Of a stretch of DNA of 64,000 nt, positions 58,106 through 64,000 are shown piece after piece. The notes beneath the pieces were generated by a model. That model worked only from the letters and a program-made list of their open reading frames with translations, had not been told where the DNA came from and made no database searches. How positions within the stretch are numbered: position 1 is the first letter of the stretch; each line of letters begins with the position of its first letter. Where the stretch lies: the NCBI GenBank assembly GCA_964433155.1, contig CAYSQE010000004.1, forward strand, positions 1-64,000, in the 5' to 3' direction. A program made the translations under genes and the position numbers. Origin of the DNA: 2-01-FULL-40-13 sp964433155. GTDB lineage: Bacteria > Patescibacteriota > Microgenomatia > UBA1406 > GWC2-37-13.

Positions 58106-59395
58106 ATGGGTAAAAAATTAATCCTCCCTTCTTTTTTTTTATTAATCTTTTTCTTTATTTTTCCACAGAAAATTCATGCAGTTGTAACAACTATTTCAAA
58201 TGTTCCTTCAAATATTTCATATGGCGAATTCACAATTGACGTCGTTATCTCTGGAGCAGCAATAGGAACAAATTACTTAAGGGTCGATTTATATAAATCT
58301 GGTACATCAAATTATTTTGGAGAAACGTATAATGGGTCCGACTGGTACAAAGAAAGTGATCATGGTAAGTATTTGTCTGTAACAATCCAATCAGGAGTTG
58401 ACTGGTCTGGACAAATTCAAGGACGCGCAGGAAATCCATCCTCAGCAGAATATGACGGGCCTGGAAGGTATAAATTAAGAATAAGAAGATATACTGCATC
58501 AGGTAGTTACAATACAACCGAAGCAAATAACAGCGCCGTGGATGTTACGATTAATATTGAATTATCATCTCCAGCGCCGTCAGAAATCCCCTCGCCAACT
58601 GGAGATCAATCTTTACCTTCAACACCAACCGAGATTGTTACTCAAACAATGCCTCCAGCTTCCAACTCCCAACCTCAATCTTACACCAACGTCTACATTT
58701 CAGAAGTCATGGTTGACCCGGAAAACGGCAATGAATGGGTAGAAGTATATAATGGAAATGGCTTTTCTGCAGATTTGGATAGTTGGTATATAGACGATAT
58801 TGAAAATGCAGGATCTACAGCAAAAAAATTTTCTCTTTCTATAAACGCAAAAAGTTATGCTGTGTTTGAACTATCAAGTTCTATTTTTAATAATGAAGGA
58901 GATTATGTTAGACTACTAGATTTTAATCAACATGAAATCGATAGCTTTCAATATCAATCGTCTGAAAAAGGAAAAAGTTTGGGTCGAACATCTTTTGACG
59001 ATGATTATTTCTGTCCACAAAATCAATCAAAAGGTTCTATAAATAATCCTTGTATTAATCCAACCACAACTAGTACAACCAAACCGACCTCGATTACTAA
59101 TCCAACTTTAGTAAAAACACCAATGCAGGTTATAAATCCAACTACTCACTCTACACCAACAAAAAAAATTGCTACACCGACACAATTTGTTATTTTTTCC
59201 CAAAACCAGCCAATAATTTCTGGTTCATCCTATGAAGATAACATTAACGTCTTGGGAATCTCAACAAAGAATGACGCATCTATAGATTCCCGAAGTCATG
59301 CCCTTGTTTCATCTCTTTCGTTTATTTCATTTTCATATGCTGCTCTGGCTATTCTTTCAATTCTTCTTAAGTTGAAATATAATCCACCCTCTTAA
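58106..59395 (+). CDS. Surface protein with lamin-tail domain and C-terminal anchor
   Basis: A 429-residue exported protein: signal peptide (1-25), a beta-rich N-domain (26-150), a Pro/Ser/Thr linker, and a lamin-tail domain (about 195-300; VYISEVMVDPENGNEWVEVYN, LDSWYIDD, YAVFELSS, DYVRLLD). A second Thr/Pro-rich linker, the motif NVLGIST and a C-terminal membrane helix (about 400-422) complete it. It is likely displayed on the cell surface and anchored by its C-terminus. Lamin-tail domains in bacteria often accompany surface or secreted nucleases and adhesins; the role here is unknown. TTGACA at 58068 lies at promoter distance. Confidence 0.8.
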   Translation: MGKKLILPSFFLLIFFFIFPQKIHAVVTTISNVPSNISYGEFTIDVVISGAAIGTNYLRVDLYKSGTSNYFGETYNGSDWYKESDHGKYLSVTIQSGVDWSGQIQGRAGNPSSAEYDGPGRYKLRIRRYTASGSYNTTEANNSAVDVTINIELSSPAPSEIPSPTGDQSLPSTPTEIVTQTMPPASNSQPQSYTNVYISEVMVDPENGNEWVEVYNGNGFSADLDSWYIDDIENAGSTAKKFSLSINAKSYAVFELSSSIFNNEGDYVRLLDFNQHEIDSFQYQSSEKGKSLGRTSFDDDYFCPQNQSKGSINNPCINPTTTSTTKPTSITNPTLVKTPMQVINPTTHSTPTKKIATPTQFVIFSQNQPIISGSSYEDNINVLGISTKNDASIDSRSHALVSSLSFISFSYAALAILSILLKLKYNPPS

Positions 59396-59413
59396 TATTG
59401 TATTATTTTCCTT

Positions 59414-59812
59414 ATGGGCACTTTTAAACGTCTTTTTTTTTATTGGCTTCCACCACTATTGTGGATGACGGTTATTTTTTATCTCTCATCACGACTCCGA
59501 ACGACTGTCACGGGAGAGTTTTTGTATGATTTCCTTATATTCAAAGCACTGCATATGATCGAATACGCAGTACTTTATTTTTTCTTATTTCGCGCTTTTT
59601 ATTCAATCAGTAAGAAGCAATTAACAATTGACAAAAAGCTGTTATTTCCGATTTTTCTTTCAATCGTTTATGCAATATCAGATGAACTTCATCAAACATT
59701 TGTTCCAACCCGAGAGGGAAAGGTCCGAGACGTATTGATTGATACCGCAGGTATTCTTTTAATGTATATTTATATTAAGAACAATATCAATTTAATGAAA
59801 AAATTGCTTTAA
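59414..59812 (+). CDS. VanZ-like membrane protein
   Basis: A 132-residue protein with four helices, and the VanZ signature YAISDELHQTFVPTREGKVRDVLIDTAGI given here in outline: SDE-x-HQ-x(F)VP-x-R-x(8)D-xxID-xxG. The family includes the teicoplanin-resistance protein VanZ; the molecular function is not known. TATTAT lies 7 nt before the ATG. The stop is 2 nt before the CAP-domain gene. Confidence 0.88.
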   Translation: MGTFKRLFFYWLPPLLWMTVIFYLSSRLRTTVTGEFLYDFLIFKALHMIEYAVLYFFLFRAFYSISKKQLTIDKKLLFPIFLSIVYAISDELHQTFVPTREGKVRDVLIDTAGILLMYIYIKNNINLMKKLL

Positions 59813-59814
59813 AA

Positions 59815-60741
59815 ATGCATGCTTTCAAGAGATTAATATACCATTTTTTTATCCCTCATGAAGGAAATAATTACAAGGCTAAAGCCTTGCATGTCGATTT
59901 CTTAACATATTATCTTCTTTTCGCTATTTTTATTACTTTTGGATTTAAAATTTTGATTACAAAAACAGGGGATGTTTTGGGCTTTGCTAGCGATATATCT
60001 ATCGATAAACTATATCAATTAACCAACGGCGTAAGATTGCAAAATAATCTTACAACTCTTGAATATAACGAAAAGCTAACCCAAGCGGCTCAAAAAAAAG
60101 CCGCTGATATGTTAGCAAAAAACTACTGGTCACACTATGGACCAAATGGAGAAACTCCTTGGGATTTTTTGCTTACTTCAGGCTACCAATATGAATTTGC
60201 TGGAGAAAATCTCGCAAAAAATTTTCTTTTTAGTCAAGGAGTGATTGATGCATGGATGAACTCTCAAACGCACAAAGAAAATATTTTAAGAAAAGATTAT
60301 TCGCAGGTTGGCTTTGCTGTGGTCAACGGCATCTTAAATGGGGAAGAAACCACACTTGTCGTCCAAATGTTTGGTAAACCTTTTAGTACACCACTTGTAA
60401 AAAAACCAGAAATAAGACCCGAAACCGTTGTAGCTAAAACTCCTGAACTAACTCAACCTATTGCAACTGCGACCATTGTAGTTAATAAACCAATTGCCCA
60501 AACTAAACCTGTCATTTTAGCCCAACAAAAATCTGCGCCTGTAGAAAACAGACTTGTCTCTTTATCATTTAACTCTAGTTTGGTTTTCTTGCTATTTTTG
60601 CTGGTGACTTTAATATCAGATTTTTACTTTGCACATAAACTTCGTATCATAAGAGTAGGAAGTAAAAATCTAGCTCATATTATCTTTATAGGATTTATTT
60701 TCTTAGGATTACTATTGCTGACTAAGGGGTCAATATTATAA
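59815..60741 (+). CDS. CAP (SCP/PR1)-domain membrane protein
   Basis: A 308-residue protein: a first helix (about 27-45), the linker motif DVLGFASDIS, a CAP domain (about 60-185) and a C-terminal part with two or three helices (about 245-305). The CAP domain has LTNGVRLQNNLTTLEYNEKLTQAAQKKA in outline, SHYGPNGETPWDFL, YEFAGENLAKNF and AWMNSQTHKENIL with the His and Glu of the usual CAP cleft. CAP proteins bind lipids or metal outside the cell; bacterial ones are often wall-associated. The second part with Pro/Thr-rich linker resembles an anchor. Confidence 0.87.
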   Translation: MHAFKRLIYHFFIPHEGNNYKAKALHVDFLTYYLLFAIFITFGFKILITKTGDVLGFASDISIDKLYQLTNGVRLQNNLTTLEYNEKLTQAAQKKAADMLAKNYWSHYGPNGETPWDFLLTSGYQYEFAGENLAKNFLFSQGVIDAWMNSQTHKENILRKDYSQVGFAVVNGILNGEETTLVVQMFGKPFSTPLVKKPEIRPETVVAKTPELTQPIATATIVVNKPIAQTKPVILAQQKSAPVENRLVSLSFNSSLVFLLFLLVTLISDFYFAHKLRIIRVGSKNLAHIIFIGFIFLGLLLLTKGSIL

Positions 60742-60745
60742 AGCT

Positions 60746-61030
60746 ATGAAACATTTTGTAATTCACGTTAAAACAGAGCTTAAGAAAAATTTATTTGATT
60801 ATCTTCTTCTTATCACTGCTGGTGTTTTATTTTTACTTTCCTTAAATACTTTTAAAGGAGAAAGACTTTTAGAATTCATCATAATTTTTATTTTTATTTC
60901 TTTTTACATTATATGGGGCGTTTATCACCACATCATAGAAGATAACCTTCGTCTAAAGACTGTGGTAGAATATATACTTATTGCTTTTACTCTTATGTTT
61001 CTTCTAAAAATTATCATCTTGCCTCATTAA
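60746..61030 (+). CDS. Small three-helix membrane protein
   Basis: A 94-residue protein with three helices (about 17-34, 42-62, 72-91) and a HH pair between the second and third (YHHIIEDNLRLKT). I do not recognise a named family. It sits 4 nt after the CAP gene and ends 1 nt before the nucleotidyltransferase ATG, so it is translated in the same operon. Confidence 0.6.
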   Translation: MKHFVIHVKTELKKNLFDYLLLITAGVLFLLSLNTFKGERLLEFIIIFIFISFYIIWGVYHHIIEDNLRLKTVVEYILIAFTLMFLLKIIILPH

Positions 61031-61031
61031 T

Positions 61032-61772
61032 ATGAAAGGAATGATCTTGGCTGGAGGGCTGGCAACCAGACTTAGACCGCTAACTTTGGTAACCAATAAA
61101 CATCTTCTTCCTGTCTACAATAAACCGATGATCTTTTATGCGATTGAATCAATGGTCAAGGCTGGTATTAAAGAGGTATTGTTATCAACTTCTCCTGATC
61201 ATGCCGGAGATTTTGCAAATCTGCTCAAGGGTGGCGAAAGCTTTGGTTTACGATTACATTATGCCTTACAACAAAACCCTAAAGGTGGGATAGCCAATGC
61301 AATTGCACTAGCAGAAGAGTTTACCAGAGGCGATAAATTTCTCGTTATCTTAGGAGACAACATTTTTAATGCAAACAAATTAAAATCTGCCGTTGAAGAA
61401 TTTAAAAAAAAGGGGGGAGGCGCTTTGATCTTTGGAGTAAAAATGCCTACAGACTCAAAACAGTACGGAGTGATTGAGATTGAAAAAAGTGGTAGAGTTC
61501 TATCAATTGAAGAAAAGCCCGAACACCCCAAGTCGAACATCGCCCAAACGGGCATATACATGTATGATAATAGAGTATTCGATTTTATCCGAAAATTAAA
61601 ACCTTCTGCACGAGGAGAACTCGAAGTTACAGATTTGAATAATTTTTATCTGAAAGAGGGAACACTCATCTGTGAACTTCTCGATTGGTGGATCGATGCG
61701 GGAACTTCCTACGATGAACTCTTAAGGGCTAATAACTTGGTTGCTGAAAAGGTGAAAAAAGGAGAACTGTAA
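61032..61772 (+). CDS. Glucose-1-phosphate thymidylyltransferase-like nucleotidyltransferase
   Basis: A 246-residue sugar-nucleotidyltransferase. The N-terminus MILAGGLATRLRPLT is the pyrophosphorylase motif (G-G-x-x-T-R-L-x-P-L-T), and NKHLLPVYNKPMIFYAIE, LGDNIF, YGVIEIE, EEKPEHPKS and WIDAGTSYDELL follow. It is RmlA-like, activating glucose-1-phosphate with dTTP (or UTP) for sugar conversion; no rmlB, rmlC or rmlD is in the window. It lies at the end of the operon from 59414. Confidence 0.92.
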   Translation: MKGMILAGGLATRLRPLTLVTNKHLLPVYNKPMIFYAIESMVKAGIKEVLLSTSPDHAGDFANLLKGGESFGLRLHYALQQNPKGGIANAIALAEEFTRGDKFLVILGDNIFNANKLKSAVEEFKKKGGGALIFGVKMPTDSKQYGVIEIEKSGRVLSIEEKPEHPKSNIAQTGIYMYDNRVFDFIRKLKPSARGELEVTDLNNFYLKEGTLICELLDWWIDAGTSYDELLRANNLVAEKVKKGEL

Positions 61773-61805
61773 GAAATTAATAAAGTAATATTCTCCCTGT
61801 TTTGT

Positions 61806-61811
61806 TATAAT
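61806..61811 (+). promoter_or_regulatory. Extended -10 box of the DUF5678 gene
   Basis: TGT-TATAAT (61803-61811) is an extended -10, 9 nt before ATG 61821; a transcript would start within three bases of the ATG. Confidence 0.6.
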
Positions 61812-61820
61812 AAATTAGTT

Positions 61821-62012
61821 ATGAAAACTGATATTCCAAAAAATCTTTTTACAAAATATGCGGGGAAACGAGTCGCTCTTGTGGATGGAAAAGTCGTTGC
61901 GGCAACTCATGATGCTTATATTTCATATCAAATAGCTAAAAAAAAATATCCAAAAAAACAGGTTAGTATTTTCCATGTGCCGCGTCGAGAAGATAAACAT
62001 CTTCTAATATGA
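61821..62012 (+). CDS. DUF5678-like protein
   Basis: A 63-residue protein with the DUF5678 pattern: LFTKYAGKRVALVDGKVVAATHDAYISYQIAKKKYP in outline (the YAGK-VA-VDGKVVA strand pair, then a helix with AKKKYP) and an FHVPR end. The family is small and of unknown function, and in archaea and CPR it often precedes a retropepsin-like protease, as here. The overlap with that gene is 4 bp (ATGA), so the two form a two-gene unit, perhaps an antitoxin-like or substrate pair. Confidence 0.8.
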   Translation: MKTDIPKNLFTKYAGKRVALVDGKVVAATHDAYISYQIAKKKYPKKQVSIFHVPRREDKHLLI

Positions 62013-62386
62013 TCTTCCCGTATCTCAATGATGAACCTGTTCTTTCTATTAAAATAAGGAATAAATCGGGTGACTGGATCCCATTCCATGGATATTTAGA
62101 TTCAGGCGCAGGATATAGTGTGTTTCACCTAGATGTTGCAGAAATTTTAGGAATCAAAATTTATCAGGGGAAGAAAATTTTTCTTACTGTTGGTGACGGG
62201 GCTAAAATTGAAAGTTATATTCACAAATTACCAGTAAAATTTTCAGAAAAAGAATTTACTGCTGAAATTTCATTTTCTCCTAGTTTGGGTACTGGTACGA
62301 ATATTTTAGGTATGAAGTCTTTCTTTGATAATTTTCATATTTGTTTTAACAACAAAAAACAGCAAGTAGAAGTTAATTCTTTATAA
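62009..62386 (+). CDS. Retropepsin-like aspartic protease
   Basis: A 125-residue single-domain aspartic protease of the retroviral-type fold. The active-site loop is GYLDSGAGYSVF (the usual DTGA/DSGA), and the second-half turn is NILGMKSFF (the LLG-x-x-F element), so it would act as a homodimer. No signal peptide. It is coupled to the DUF5678-like gene. Substrate unknown; the partner protein is a candidate. Confidence 0.85.
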   Translation: MIFPYLNDEPVLSIKIRNKSGDWIPFHGYLDSGAGYSVFHLDVAEILGIKIYQGKKIFLTVGDGAKIESYIHKLPVKFSEKEFTAEISFSPSLGTGTNILGMKSFFDNFHICFNNKKQQVEVNSL

Positions 62387-62390
62387 AGAT

Positions 62391-62741
62391 ATGAAATATA
62401 AAGTTGCAGGACTTCTGGAAATTCTATTAGGAATAATTGTTGGCTCGCTTTCTTTTACTTTGCTTCGAACAATGCAAAAGGCTTCAGTAATATACAAAGA
62501 TTTCAATGCTGATGTAAAAGGTAATCTGGTAATGAGTTACCTATTAATAGCAATAATGTTTAGTATTGCAATTATTAATCTATTTTTTGGAATAAAACTT
62601 TTTTCTAAGCTAAAGGAAAAATATATAAAGTTAGGAACGATCTCCTTAATAATCACTCTTCTAGGATTAGCTTTTATATACGCTGGAACAATTTTATCCT
62701 TTGTGTATCCAATCTATAATCTGAATTCTACGTTAAAATAA
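62391..62741 (+). CDS. Small four-helix membrane protein of unknown function
   Basis: A 116-residue protein with helices at about 5-25, 46-68, 80-92 and 93-108 and no recognised motif. It starts 4 nt after the protease gene, in the same orientation, and may be co-transcribed. I cannot assign a family. Confidence 0.55.
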   Translation: MKYKVAGLLEILLGIIVGSLSFTLLRTMQKASVIYKDFNADVKGNLVMSYLLIAIMFSIAIINLFFGIKLFSKLKEKYIKLGTISLIITLLGLAFIYAGTILSFVYPIYNLNSTLK

Positions 62742-62802
62742 TTATTTCAGTTTGACTTTTGAGGAAATTTTTATGACAATAAAATACTTCAAATCCTTCT
62801 TA

Positions 62803-62808
62803 TATAAT
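62803..62808 (+). promoter_or_regulatory. -10 box of the TMTC-like gene (leaderless)
   Basis: TATAAT 6 nt before ATG 62815. An in-frame ATG at 62773 with GAGGAAA upstream would place this box inside the gene, so the start is not fully settled. Confidence 0.5.
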
Positions 62809-62814
62809 TTCCTC

Positions 62815-64000
62815 ATGGAATTTAAAAGTAGTAAATACCTTTTCTTTTTAATAATTATTAGCTTTTTAGTTTATTTTAATTCCATCTTCAATGGTTTTGT
62901 GTGGGATGATGAAGAACAAATTGTCAATAATTCATTTGTTCATTCAATAGTTAATATTCCTACATTTTTTAAAAATAGTACGTTTAATCCTGCAGGGGCA
63001 GAGAAACTACCAGGACTATATTACAAACCTCTGATGACTTCTCTGTTTTCCATAATCTATTCACTATTTGGACCACACCCTTTTTACTTTCACTCCATCC
63101 AAATAATTCTTCATATCATAAATTCAATACTTGTATTTCTCATTTTCAAACATCTATTAAAGAAAGAAAAACTTTCTCTTTTTTTATCACTCATTTTTCT
63201 TTTACATCCCATTAATTCGGAGACGGTTTTATACATATCTGCTCTTCAGGATATTTTATTTTTTTTATTTGGCTCACTAGCACTATTGATAATTACTAAA
63301 AAAACTACAATTCAATACGTTCTTATTTCTTCAACATTACTTCTTTTCTCCTTACTATCTAAAGAAACTGCAGTTTTATTCGTAATCACTGTTTTTTTAT
63401 ATCTAATATTTTTCAAAAAAAATAAGCTAATATTATTTTTACTTTCTCTTATTCCCTCATTTTTAATATACTCAATATTGCGGTTTGCGATAGCTGGTAT
63501 ATACTTTAAAAAACACGGATTGACTGCAATCTCTATAATGCCGCTTCTCGAACGACTAATTAATATCCCTAAAATCATTTTTTATTACATACAGACTTTT
63601 TTCTGGCCGCAAAATCTTGCAATTAGTCAACAGTGGTTTGTGAAAAATGTTAATTTCTTTGATTTTTTTCTTCCTGTAATATTTGATTTAATCTTTTTAA
63701 CTACTCTGATTTATTTTGGCTTTAAACTTTTTCGTGAAAATAAACATATTTCTCGCTTATATCTTTTTTTCTTTCTCTGGTTTTTGATTGGTTTAGGATT
63801 TCATTTGCAGATGTTTCCTTTGGACTTTACTGTTTCTGATCGTTGGTTTTATTTCCCTCAAATTGGATTATTGGGAATGATAGGAATTGTAGCAATACAT
63901 TTTCAAAACCTACTCTCGAAAAATATTTACCTCATTATAGGTGCCATTATTCTTATGACACTTTCCGGAAGAACTCTTCTTCGTACCTTCGACTGGAGAA
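62815..64000 (+). CDS. TMTC-like GT-C glycosyltransferase (partial, runs off window)
   Basis: The frame is open from ATG 62815 to the right edge: 395 residues, incomplete at the C-terminus. The first helix is followed by FVWD31D32E33EQIVNN, then YYKPLMTSLFSI, LLHPINSETVLYISALQD and, late, VSDRWFYFPQIG. The WDD-x-xxI, HP-xx-xE-xV-xYIS-xR/Q-D and DRWxYxPxIG elements are those of TMTC-type O-mannosyltransferases and their bacterial relatives, which often end in TPR repeats (not visible here). The earlier in-frame ATG 62773 has a Shine-Dalgarno-like GAGG and remains possible. Confidence 0.78.
   Translation, partial: MEFKSSKYLFFLIIISFLVYFNSIFNGFVWDDEEQIVNNSFVHSIVNIPTFFKNSTFNPAGAEKLPGLYYKPLMTSLFSIIYSLFGPHPFYFHSIQIILHIINSILVFLIFKHLLKKEKLSLFLSLIFLLHPINSETVLYISALQDILFFLFGSLALLIITKKTTIQYVLISSTLLLFSLLSKETAVLFVITVFLYLIFFKKNKLILFLLSLIPSFLIYSILRFAIAGIYFKKHGLTAISIMPLLERLINIPKIIFYYIQTFFWPQNLAISQQWFVKNVNFFDFFLPVIFDLIFLTTLIYFGFKLFRENKHISRLYLFFFLWFLIGLGFHLQMFPLDFTVSDRWFYFPQIGLLGMIGIVAIHFQNLLSKNIYLIIGAIILMTLSGRTLLRTFDWR

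Overview
The window is AT-rich DNA that reads like a Patescibacteria (CPR) chromosome, most likely class Microgenomatia. This rests on the gene mix: very many multi-pass GT-C glycosyltransferases, a sortase, FtsE-FtsX followed by an M23 hydrolase, a DUF5678 plus retropepsin-like pair, and many short conserved proteins of unknown function. TGA is used as a stop and a full-length RF2 is present, so the code is the standard one. None of the four tRNA genes encodes its CCA tail. This placement is inference; no marker such as 16S rRNA lies in the window.

Positions 1-6130 hold the most unusual region: a BlaI/MecI-type repressor and an M56 (BlaR1-like) membrane protease beside a set of thiol-rich membrane and envelope proteins. 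These are a DsbA-like thioredoxin, two related membrane proteins with an intramembrane GCxxC motif, a protein with CC and CCCxC clusters, a short zinc-ribbon-like protein, a DUF3105-like protein and a DUF5676 protein. Four copies of one palindrome, CTACA-N3-TGTAG, overlap the -10 box of all four promoters of this block. It looks like a self-regulated thiol or metal stress regulon. There is no beta-lactamase, and a Cys/His-rich tail stands where BlaR1 has its sensor domain.

Positions 6200-11350 carry tRNA-Phe, a sortase, tRNA-Ile(UAU), peptide deformylase, a Nudix hydrolase, tRNA-Ala, tRNA-Arg, UppP, a GT4 glycosyltransferase and MutM. Positions 11345-14316 encode a MacAB-like exporter (adaptor, ATPase, permease).

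Positions 14340-47867 are one large envelope-glycan region. It has 17 multi-pass GT-C-type enzymes or relatives, six GT2 enzymes, one GT4 enzyme, a Wzx-type flippase and a nucleotide-sugar SDR. The likely division of labour is that GT2/GT4 enzymes build lipid-linked sugars, the flippase exports them, and the GT-C enzymes transfer sugars from lipid carriers outside the membrane. Genes sit in short blocks with 1-44 bp overlaps, and two divergent pairs even share overlapping start codons.

Positions 47864-56820 hold a CPBP protease, an XRE regulator, the dnaG-rpoD pair, a PilM-like/LytR_C fusion, prfB, and ftsE-ftsX. Positions 56864-62741 carry the FtsEX-linked M23 hydrolase, whose catalytic domain appears circularly permuted, a lamin-tail surface protein, VanZ-like and CAP-domain proteins, a sugar-nucleotidyltransferase, and the DUF5678/aspartic-protease pair. 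A TMTC-like glycosyltransferase runs off the right edge.

Many transcription units begin with a -10 box only 6-10 nt upstream of the ATG and have no Shine-Dalgarno sequence, so leaderless mRNAs seem to be the rule for first genes here. No stretch longer than 300 bases lacks a gene, and I saw no CRISPR array, insertion sequence or rRNA.
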